Below are positions 11,542 to 19,500 of a DNA stretch of 27,777 nt, piece by piece. Source of the stretch: Chloroflexota bacterium (GTDB lineage Bacteria; Chloroflexota; Anaerolineae; Caldilineales; Caldilineaceae); contig QEUW01000139.1 in the NCBI GenBank assembly GCA_003577005.1, forward strand, positions 1 through 27,777. Reading direction: 5' to 3'. The notes below the pieces were generated by a model. It ran no database searches. It was not told the origin of the DNA and was given only the letters and a program-made list of their open reading frames with translations. Position 1 is the stretch's first letter; each line of letters opens with the position of its first letter. A program made the position numbers and the translations under genes.

Positions 11542-14500
11542 TCCAGGTCCACTACGATCTAGAAGGCCACAAGCTGCGCGAGACCGATGCCAACGGCCAT
11601 GCCACGACCTATGCGTATGACCGCATCTACCGTCTGCAAGTAGAGACCGATGCCGGTGGCAACTCTATCGCCTATCACTACGACCGGGCCGGCAACATTG
11701 TCTTAGAAGACTACCAGCCTGGTGGGCTCCAGATTGCGTACAGCTATGATGCGCTCAACCGCAAACTGGCAATGACCGAAACCGTGCCGCTCGACGACGG
11801 CGGCGCAAACAAGGCGACCTATGTCACGCGCTACACCTACGACGATGCCGACAATGCAGTGGTTGTCACCGACCCGCGCGGCTTTACCACTCGCAACGAC
11901 GCCGATGGCAACGACCGCCTCTTCCAGTCGGTGGTCGCTCACAATGTCAGTGAACTCCGGCTGACCACCACCTACCGCTATGACGGCAACGGCAATGTCA
12001 TCTCCATCAGCGACCCGCAGGGAGATGACAACGACATTACCTATCAGTACGACGGCCTCAACCGCAGACTCACGGCGACCTACGCCGGCACACCGAGCGA
12101 CAACGGCCAGCCCGTGGTCGAAATGTACGGCTATGACGACGGTGGCAACCTGACCACTTTCATCGACAAGCGCGGGACCGTCTTCCACACCACCTATGAC
12201 AACCTCAACCGCGTGCTGCAACGCCAGGTCGAGGAAACCATCAGCAACCAGGGCGCGTTGCTGGCGCTGGCAACCTATCTCTATGACGATGCCCGCAACC
12301 GGGTAACTGTCACCGACGCCAATGGTAATGCCACCATCACCGATTATGACAGCCTGAATCGCCCGACCCGTATCGACGATGCCGGCCCGAGCGGCGCCGT
12401 CGAGTATCAATACGATAATGTCAACTTGCGGGTGGAGATCGACAAGAAAGGTCAAAAAGTCGCCACTGACTATGATGCCCTCAACCGTCCGGTCACCGTG
12501 CGTGAACATGACAGCGCCGGCGCCCTGCAATCGACGCAGACCACCCAGTACAAGGATGAGCAGCGCCAGGTCATCCAGATCGACCGCCGCGGCATCCAGC
12601 ATATCAAACAACTGGATGCCTTAGGGCGCACCACTGCGCTCAGCCGCAAAGACCCCGGTCTGGTCGCCCGCTACGGGTCGGACACCGTGGTGCTGGAACG
12701 GTATGAATACGACGGCAACGACAATGTTGTCCGTTTCACGGACCCTGAAGGCCGCCAGACGACCTACACCTATGATGCCGCCAATCGCAAGACCCTGATG
12801 GTCGAGGGGGCCGGTTCAGCAGTGGAGGCCACCACCACCTATACCTATGACAAGGCCGGCAATCTGCTCACCGTCAAAGATGGACGCGCCCACGGCGGTG
12901 GTTTCGACCTGCAATACAGCTACGATGCGCGCTATCGCAAGGTTGGCGAGACCAATGGCGAAGGTGAAACTACCACCTATGCCTACGACGCCAACGACAA
13001 CCTCATCCGCCTGACCGAGCCGCTCGGCGGCCAGCACGTCACGCTCTACACCTATGACGAGCTCGATCAACTGCTCACGGTGGATGAGACGCGCAACGGC
13101 GCCGGTGGCGTGACCCGCTATCTCTACGACGCCAATCGTAACAAGCTGGCCCAACAAGATGCCAGGGGCAATCTGGTCACCTACACCTATGACGCACTCG
13201 ACCGTCTGACCGACACCTTTGAGCATCTGGCGCCGGGCGCTCTACATGACGGCAGCACGCGCACCAGCCCCGTCGGGGGCGATGAGGCGACTGCCCTCCA
13301 CTGGCATTACGAGTACGACGCCAACGACAACCAGTCGCTGGTCGTCGACGCGTTGGGGCAACAGGTGGCCTTCACCTATGACTATCTCGACCGGTTGGTG
13401 CGCAAAGACTATTCACACCACACCCATCCCGATCTGGCTTTTCAGATCCAGTCGATCCGCTACCAGTATGATGGCAACGGCAACATCACCCAGATCGACG
13501 AGGTGAAGCGCGTCGGCGGCGCCAACGTCACCGAGACCTCCGTCAAGGTCTACGATGCGCTGGACCGGCTGGAGCGCACCACCAACTATGATAACAAGAC
13601 GGTCGCCTACACCTACGACAAACAGGGCAACCGCACTGGCGTCACCGACCCCGACGGGCGCACGAGCACCTATGAATATGATCCCCGCAACCGGCTCGTC
13701 CGCGCCACGACCGAAACGGGCGTCACGACCTATGAGTATTGGCCCGACGACCTGCTCATGCGCATCACCTATCCTAATGGCGCGGTGGCCGATTACAGCG
13801 GCCCGGCGGCCTATGACCGGGCGGACCGCTTGCAGCAAATCGTCAACCGCAACCCGCAGGGCACGGTCATCTCGCGCTACATCTACACCTATGATGACAA
13901 CGGCAACCGGCTGTCACAGGCGGAAACGCATGGCGCCATCAACTCGGGAGCGGAGGAAACGACCACCTACCGGTATGACAACCTGAACCGGCTGGTGCGC
14001 GTGAGCTACGGGCCAGACGGCGACAACGGCGACATCACCTACACCTATGATCGTGTCGGTAATCGCCTGAGCGAAGTCGGGCTTGACCCGGCGAACCCTG
14101 CGCTCCATGTCCAGCGCTTTTACGCCTATGACCGGGTCAACCGCCTGCGTAGCGTCATCGACCAGGCCGACCCGAGCCAGAGCGTTGCCTACTTCTACGA
14201 TGCCAACGGCAACCAGACCGCCAGAGTCGTGGGCACTGTAACCACGACGGTTGACGGCAACGGCAATCCTCAGGTGAGCGTCAGCGGCGGCGTCACCACG
14301 ACCTTTGAGTATGAGATTCGCGACCAGATCGCCCGCACGCAGGAATTGGACGGCGCATCGATCACCTTTGACTATGACCATGCCCGGTTGCGGGTCAAGA
14401 AGATCAGCGCCGGCACGGGTGAGACGCGCTATCTCTACGATGACGGCACTACGCTGGTCGAGTACAACCCTGCCGGCCAGACGACCATCAAGTACAACTA

Positions 14501-14693
14501 TGGCTATGAACTGATGTCGCTGACCATCGTCAATCCCATCAGCAACACGCGGCACAGCCAGTTCTATCTCTTCGACGGCCTGATGAGCACCTCGGACCTG
14601 GTGGACAGCGCCGGCAACGTGCAGGTGAGCTACCAGTACGATGCCTTTGGCGACCTGCGCCGCACCGTCGGGCTCTCGCTCAACCCCAAGCAA
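10063..14693 (+). repeat. YD-repeat (Rhs shell) array
   Basis: Several dozen units of the form Y-D-x-x-G-N/R-x, such as YDGLNRR, YDANGNQ and YDALDRL, recur at roughly 20-residue spacing. They are interspersed with GNVxxxTDPxG strands. In Rhs and TcC proteins these strands spiral into a hollow cage enclosing the C-terminal toxin. The array crosses the frameshift at about 11441 with no loss of repeat phase once one base is restored. Confidence 0.92.
11440..11447 (+). other. single-base frameshift splitting the Rhs gene
   Basis: Frame one reads KYSYDA and then turns into non-repeat sequence ([10 protein letters not shown]). The other frame is blocked by TAG at 11430-11432 but from 11442 reads [18 protein letters not shown], a perfect YD unit. 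Adding one base after GC at 11440-11441 restores an Ala codon and gives [12 protein letters not shown]. No slippery heptamer is present. Either the gene is truly broken, or this is a sequencing or assembly deletion. Confidence 0.9.
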
Positions 14694-16463
14694 TACACGG
14701 GCCATTACTTCGACAGCGAAACCGGTCTGCACTATTTTGGCGGGCGTTACTACGACGATGAGATTGGTCGTTTTCTGAGCCAGGATCTCTACCTGGGCCA
14801 GGCCGACCTGCCACCGAGCCTGCATCGCTATCTCTACGCCTATGCCAACCCGTTGCGTTACGTGGACCTCACGGGCTATGCCACCAGCGAAGCAAACAGG
14901 GGGACGACCACCTACAGCACCGGCTCATCCACCTACCAACGTGGCGGTTACACAAAGACGGTCACCCAGGGCGCCGGCTTTGACGGTGACGGCGTCACCG
15001 ACTGGATCAACGCCGAAGACCGGATCGGAACCGATTCGATCAAGATCGGCAACCTGGCGGACCGGGCCAATGCAGCCGTCGATCGGGCCGCCCAGGCCGT
15101 GGGCGAGGCGGTCCAGGATGTCGTGGAAAGCGGCCTAAGCGCCATCGGGGTGTCGCGTGACACCCGGGGCAATATCTCGGCGGCCGTGGCCACGCTGCCG
15201 GCCACGCTGGTCCAGTTCGCAGGAGGCCTCGCCCTGAGTCCCTTGAATGCGGTGGCTGAGATGGAAGATGCCTACCTGACAGCCGGCGGGGGGGTGGCGG
15301 GCATCAATGCAGCGTTGAAGACCCTCGACCCCATCAGCCCCAAGATCGAAGAGATGCGGGCAGCCTATGCGCAAGAAGGCGGCGGCTTGAGCGGTGTCAC
15401 GGGCGCCATCAACGTGGTCAACCCGGTCTACCACGCCCTGGTGGCCGGGTACGAGTCCAAGCAAGCCTGGGACAGGGGTGACTATGTCACAGCCGTGCAG
15501 AAAGGCGCGGAAACGCTTCAACATGCTGCCGATACGATTGTTCTTGCCACCGGTGTCACATCCTTGCTGCGCTCTGGTGTCGCACGCCTGGCTACTCCAG
15601 GCAGAGGATGTCTGGCCAACAGTTTTACGGGCGATACGCTCGTAGCGACGGAGAAAGGGCTGATTGCCATCGACCAGGTCGAGGTGGGTGACCGGGTGCT
15701 CTCGTACAACGAAGCCACGGGTGAGAACAGCTACCAGCCGGTGACCGCGCTCATCAACGGCGAACATCCCGCCACGTTGATCACCGTCACCGTTTCATCG
15801 GGCGTGCAGATCGTGGCGACCGATGGGCACCCGTTCTTCGTGGCGGAGCTGGGCTGGGTCCGGGCCGACCAGTTGATCGCCGGCCAACACCTGGTCAATG
15901 GGGAGCAGGAACACCTGCCCATTGTCTCCCTGGTGCGCGGCGAAGAGAACCTGCACGTATACAACTTGAGCATTGCCAACACCCACACCTACTACGTGTC
16001 GGTGGACGAAATCCTGGTTCACAATGCCAAATGCAGAACGGCCACACGTCAACTGGGCGGGTCGTACAGAGACGTGCGAGAACATTCCAGCAATGCCGGC
16101 TGGCGGGGCGAAGTCCATCACATGCCGGCCAACTCGACCAGTCCCTTGCACATGGACCGTGGGCCAGCCATCTGGATGAGCAAAAAGGATCATGCCCGGA
16201 CCGAGAGCCACGGCAGCCGGCCAGGCGGCGTCGTGTACCGTCAGAGGCAGCGTGAGTTGATTGACGCAGGGATGTTCAAGGAAGCCTTTGAAATGGATGT
16301 GGAGAATATCCGCAGCCTGTTTGGCAAAAAATACGACAAAGCGATTGTGCAGGCCAGGAGGTACGCCAGAGAACAGGGCTTCTTCGGCATGGCCCAGGAC
16401 GACTGGTCGATGGTTCGGCTCCTCCAGCGGACGATCGGCAGGATCGCGTTGGTCAAGAAGTAA
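11520..16463 (+). CDS. giant Rhs/YD-repeat protein, C-terminal part with Hint and toxin-like domain (frame-broken)
   Basis: This is the continuation of the gene starting at 3349. The frame is coding from 11442; the GTG at 11520 is only the first possible start, has no ribosome-binding site, and falls inside a YD repeat, so independent initiation is unlikely. It contains the rest of the YD shell, the Rhs core (from 14694), a Gly/Ala-rich pre-toxin segment, a Hint autoprotease (15621-16025) and a 145-residue C-terminal domain with paired His residues. With one base restored at 11441 the whole protein is 4371 residues. The stop is a TAA at 16461-16463. Forty-nine bases separate it from the next gene. 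No immunity gene is seen in that gap. Confidence 0.9.
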   Translation: MPFQQAMIQVHYDLEGHKLRETDANGHATTYAYDRIYRLQVETDAGGNSIAYHYDRAGNIVLEDYQPGGLQIAYSYDALNRKLAMTETVPLDDGGANKATYVTRYTYDDADNAVVVTDPRGFTTRNDADGNDRLFQSVVAHNVSELRLTTTYRYDGNGNVISISDPQGDDNDITYQYDGLNRRLTATYAGTPSDNGQPVVEMYGYDDGGNLTTFIDKRGTVFHTTYDNLNRVLQRQVEETISNQGALLALATYLYDDARNRVTVTDANGNATITDYDSLNRPTRIDDAGPSGAVEYQYDNVNLRVEIDKKGQKVATDYDALNRPVTVREHDSAGALQSTQTTQYKDEQRQVIQIDRRGIQHIKQLDALGRTTALSRKDPGLVARYGSDTVVLERYEYDGNDNVVRFTDPEGRQTTYTYDAANRKTLMVEGAGSAVEATTTYTYDKAGNLLTVKDGRAHGGGFDLQYSYDARYRKVGETNGEGETTTYAYDANDNLIRLTEPLGGQHVTLYTYDELDQLLTVDETRNGAGGVTRYLYDANRNKLAQQDARGNLVTYTYDALDRLTDTFEHLAPGALHDGSTRTSPVGGDEATALHWHYEYDANDNQSLVVDALGQQVAFTYDYLDRLVRKDYSHHTHPDLAFQIQSIRYQYDGNGNITQIDEVKRVGGANVTETSVKVYDALDRLERTTNYDNKTVAYTYDKQGNRTGVTDPDGRTSTYEYDPRNRLVRATTETGVTTYEYWPDDLLMRITYPNGAVADYSGPAAYDRADRLQQIVNRNPQGTVISRYIYTYDDNGNRLSQAETHGAINSGAEETTTYRYDNLNRLVRVSYGPDGDNGDITYTYDRVGNRLSEVGLDPANPALHVQRFYAYDRVNRLRSVIDQADPSQSVAYFYDANGNQTARVVGTVTTTVDGNGNPQVSVSGGVTTTFEYEIRDQIARTQELDGASITFDYDHARLRVKKISAGTGETRYLYDDGTTLVEYNPAGQTTIKYNYGYELMSLTIVNPISNTRHSQFYLFDGLMSTSDLVDSAGNVQVSYQYDAFGDLRRTVGLSLNPKQYTGHYFDSETGLHYFGGRYYDDEIGRFLSQDLYLGQADLPPSLHRYLYAYANPLRYVDLTGYATSEANRGTTTYSTGSSTYQRGGYTKTVTQGAGFDGDGVTDWINAEDRIGTDSIKIGNLADRANAAVDRAAQAVGEAVQDVVESGLSAIGVSRDTRGNISAAVATLPATLVQFAGGLALSPLNAVAEMEDAYLTAGGGVAGINAALKTLDPISPKIEEMRAAYAQEGGGLSGVTGAINVVNPVYHALVAGYESKQAWDRGDYVTAVQKGAETLQHAADTIVLATGVTSLLRSGVARLATPGRGCLANSFTGDTLVATEKGLIAIDQVEVGDRVLSYNEATGENSYQPVTALINGEHPATLITVTVSSGVQIVATDGHPFFVAELGWVRADQLIAGQHLVNGEQEHLPIVSLVRGEENLHVYNLSIANTHTYYVSVDEILVHNAKCRTATRQLGGSYRDVREHSSNAGWRGEVHHMPANSTSPLHMDRGPAIWMSKKDHARTESHGSRPGGVVYRQRQRELIDAGMFKEAFEMDVENIRSLFGKKYDKAIVQARRYAREQGFFGMAQDDWSMVRLLQRTIGRIALVKK
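14694..14882 (+). other. Rhs-associated core domain
   Basis: The translation has YTGHYFDSETGLHYFGGRYY, then DDEIGRFLSQD and NPLRYVDLTGYA. This is the hallmark Rhs core (usually Y-D-x-E-T-G-L-x-Y, R-Y-Y-D, G-R-F, N-P-L-x-Y-x-D-P-T-G). It closes the cage and contributes Asp residues to autoproteolysis in studied homologues. The usual final D-P-x-G is D-L-T-G here, a small deviation around the second aspartate. Confidence 0.93.
14883..15620 (+). other. pre-toxin segment with hydrophobic helices
   Basis: About 246 residues lie between the Rhs core and the Hint domain. A hydrophilic start with a calcium-loop-like FDGDGVTDW (from 14979) is followed by an amphipathic stretch (ADRANAAVDRAAQAVGEAV) and Gly/Ala-rich hydrophobic stretches (around 15171-15265 and 15535-15590). 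By analogy with pre-toxin regions of polymorphic toxins this may help the C-terminal domain cross a membrane. No named family is recognised. Confidence 0.5.
15621..16025 (+). other. pretoxin Hint (intein-like autoprotease) domain
   Basis: It starts at NSF-TGDTLVATEKG and continues through IDQVEVGDRVLSYNE and the TDGHPFFV block-B-like motif. It then has GWVRADQLIAGQHL and VYNLSIANTHTYYV, and ends with ILVHN. These are the standard Hint motifs of polymorphic toxins, which cut before the C-terminal effector by Asn cyclisation. In frame-corrected numbering it covers about residues 4092-4226. The position often occupied by Cys is Ser (NSF), and Ala follows the terminal Asn, which fits cleavage and not splicing. 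Confidence 0.9.
16026..16463 (+). other. C-terminal effector-like domain, possible HNH/EndoVII-type nuclease
   Basis: This 145-residue domain would be released by the Hint cut. Its core has GEVHHMPA (paired His at 16116-16121), LHMDRGPAIWM, then KKDHARTESHGS (His at 16191), YRQRQRELIDAG and FGKKYDKAIVQARRY. A paired-His motif, a second His after a short hairpin and a later Asp-His are the pattern of HNH/EndoVII-superfamily toxins of the xHH classes. I cannot name the exact Pfam family. Nuclease activity is inferred from motif layout and position only. Confidence 0.55.
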
Positions 16464-16500
16464 ACGTTCATTTAGTCTTCTCCGTCGGCAGAGGGTGGCA

Positions 16501-16506
16501 AGGGGA
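16501..16506 (+). promoter_or_regulatory. ribosome-binding site of the second giant gene
   Basis: AGGGGA lies 6 bases before the ATG at 16513. The 49-bp gap after the Rhs stop contains no hairpin or obvious promoter, so the second gene is probably co-transcribed with the Rhs gene. Confidence 0.6.
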
Positions 16507-16512
16507 ATAGCG

Positions 16513-19500
16513 ATGCAATACAAGACTTCAACTGGCAGATTCTCGAGCGCAGTGATGGTGCTCATCGCACTGTTTGTCGCTTTTATTCAGCCAACGCCCG
16601 TCCGCGCCCAATCTCCCCAACCACCACTGGCCGAGGCGCAGATCCTCATCACCGGCCTGGCCGCCCAGCCCAGCCCGGCGTCGCAGGTGGTGCCCAAAAA
16701 TACGGGCACCATCGTCACGCCGTTGCTCGTCCGGCCCGACCAGGCCGATGGGGAGCTGCCCACGCTGCCGGCAGATGCTCTCTTCCTGGCCGAACTGCGC
16801 GGCCCGGCCTTGCAGACGCCGGTGCCGCTGAGCGCCCGGCCCAACGAGTTCTTCACCATCCCGCCGCTGCCGCTGGCCGGGCGTTACTACCTGGAGAACA
16901 TCCGCCTGGTCAGCGCCGGCCAGACCCTGTTGCAGGCCGACCCCGACGCCGTCAGCATCGAGGTGATCGACCAGGTGCTCAAGACCCAGGTCACCGCCCG
17001 CCCGCTCACGGCCGACGAGATCACCGACATGGGCATTGTCATCGACCAGGACAACTTCAAGGTCGTCAACTTCACCGTTGCCTTTGGCCTGCAAAACCAG
17101 ACGATCAAGGTAGACTTTCCCGTAATCATGCCCTCGGCCACCCAGACCGGGCTGCCGGCCGTGCCGGTGGCCCCCCCGTTACCCGTGTTTCGCCCCAACC
17201 TGCCGGAGAATAGCCTGATCCCGGCGCTGCAACTGGCCTTCCAAACGCCCAACGTCGGCATTTCCGGCTTCTCGCTCGAACTTGACGATGAGGAGCGAGG
17301 GGTGCCGGCCCTGGTCAACCCGATCCCAGGCGTGGTCATCATCCCGGGCAACATTGCCTATCTCAACCAGTTCTTTAGCGTGCTGCTCAAAGTCTCCAAC
17401 GTGGCGCCGGCCTATGCCAACCTGGAGGTGCGCGACCTCAAGGCCGAAATCGTGCTGCCCCCCGGCGCCGACCAGGTGGGCGACACCAGTGACGACCCCT
17501 TGCGCATGGCCCGCCTGCCCGATGCCAGCGGCGCGCCGCAACCCCAATCCAAACTCCAACCCGTGGTGCAGGCCGGCCCCGACGGCAAACTGGGCACCGG
17601 CGACGACATCCTCACCCTCGGCCCCCAACAGAACGCCGACGCCGAGTTTCTGGTCGAGGGGCGCCGCGAGGGTGTCCACGTGGTCAACATCAAGATCACC
17701 GGCACGCTCTACGGTCTGCCCGACGGCCCCGTCGGCGTGCGCGGCCAGACGGTGGGCGTGGTCGAGGTGCGCAACCCGACCTTCTCGCTCACCGTCAACC
17801 ATCCCGCCACGGTCGTGGCCGGCGAAGAGTATGATCTGCTGGTGACCGTCACCAATATCTCGGAAACGCCGGCCAACTTTGTCTCGCTCAATCTACTGCC
17901 GCGCAGCATCAGCGGCGCCGAGCTGCTCAGCGACCAGGTGATGCCCGTCGCAACCATCGCCGCGGGCGACGCCGAGACCGTGCGCTTCCGGCTGCGCGCC
18001 CTCAAGACGGGGACGGTGACAGCTACCTCCATCGCCGCCGATAACCTCCCCGGCAAATTCGAATTGCGCACAGCGGTGGGCGAACTGGGCATCCCCATGT
18101 CCCCCAACGTCCTGGTGCTGCCGGCGTCCACCAACGCCCTGCCCGATGCGCTGCGCAGCGCCGGGATCGAGCTGCTCAACCAGGCCTATGCGGTCGCCAC
18201 TGCGCCCTTCACCCCCAAGGGGCTGCTGCCCATGAGCCGCGACATCGTCATCGAGCGGGCGAGAAACCTGGCCGCCGCCGGCCAGCGTATCCAACTCGAT
18301 GAACCGCTGGTTGCGGTGACGCGCGACCTGGCGCTCGACTTCCTGGGCAACGACTTTACCCGCATCCCAGAGCGTTTTACAGAGAATCAGACCGCGCTCC
18401 AAGAGCTGGCGCGGCGCGATTACCAGGGCTTCGATACGCTGCTGCGCCAGTCGCAGCGCGGCGCGCGCTTCATCCAGGTCTTGAGCGACCTGTGGTCCAG
18501 CCAGGTACAGAGCCAGGGTGCGCTGGGGTTCCAGGCCGCCTTTGCTGAGGCGGTTGTCTCGCGACCGGCTCACCTTGCGGCCATCGTCGGCGATGGCGCC
18601 GGCGGCGCGCCGGTCGTCCTCAGCCTGATCGACCCGGCCGGCAACCAACTGGGCCAGACCGGGCCCGGGGCTCACGCGGCGCAGAACATCCCCTTTGGCG
18701 CCTTCTTCCGGCTGATCGACGACGCCCCACTGGCCAGCCAGCTGGGCATCATCGCCGTACCGCCGCCCGGCCAGTATGCGGTGGAAGTGCTGGGCACCGC
18801 CGCCGGTGCGTTTGACCTGGGTCTGATTGTGCCCGAAGGTAACCGTTTGCGCCGGCTGACCTATGCGCAGGTTCCCATCCAGGCCGGTGGACGCGCCCGC
18901 GTGCTCTTCACCGTGGGCGGCAACAACAGCTACCAACTGGCGCTCGATAGCGACGGCGATGGCGCCGCCGACCAGCAGATCGCACCCACCGTCAGCGAAC
19001 TGGTGGCCGACCTCGGCCCGCAGCCGGTTGGCGCCGTGCAGCTCTATTCCCCCGGCAAGAACATGACCAAATACGGCCAGTTGATGGCGGTGGTCTTCAA
19101 TGAAGAGATCGCACGGGCCTCGTCGCAGGATGGGTTTCTGGGAGAGCAGATCACGAACTACCAGGTGGAAGCCAACCAGGTGCGCGGTGTGGCCCTGCAG
19201 CCGGGGGGCCGGGTCGTCTATCTGCTCCTGCGCGACGGGATCGGGCCCTTTATCCCCCGCACGATCACCGTGAGCGGAGTCACCGACCGGCTTGGCCACC
19301 CCATGCAACCCGCGAGTGTGACGTTGCCCATCCGGCCCACCATCACGTGGCCCGGCGGCGTCATCTCCGGCACCGTGCGCCACGCCGATGGTACGCCCGT
19401 GCCCTTTGCCCCGCTCCAATTCTCGCAGATCGAGCTAGACGCCAATGACGAAGCCTATCTCGAACTGGTCTCGGTCAAGAATGCGGACAGCGAAGGCCGT

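Noticed and set aside
15621..16037. A splicing intein inserted in the Rhs gene
   Set aside because: There is no homing endonuclease, the residue after the terminal Asn is Ala, and the position before a C-terminal effector is the standard site of a pretoxin Hint protease.
16241..16471. Small minus-strand ORF (76 codons) as an antisense immunity gene for the toxin
   Set aside because: It lies entirely opposite the toxin domain, has no ribosome-binding site of note and no recognisable content.
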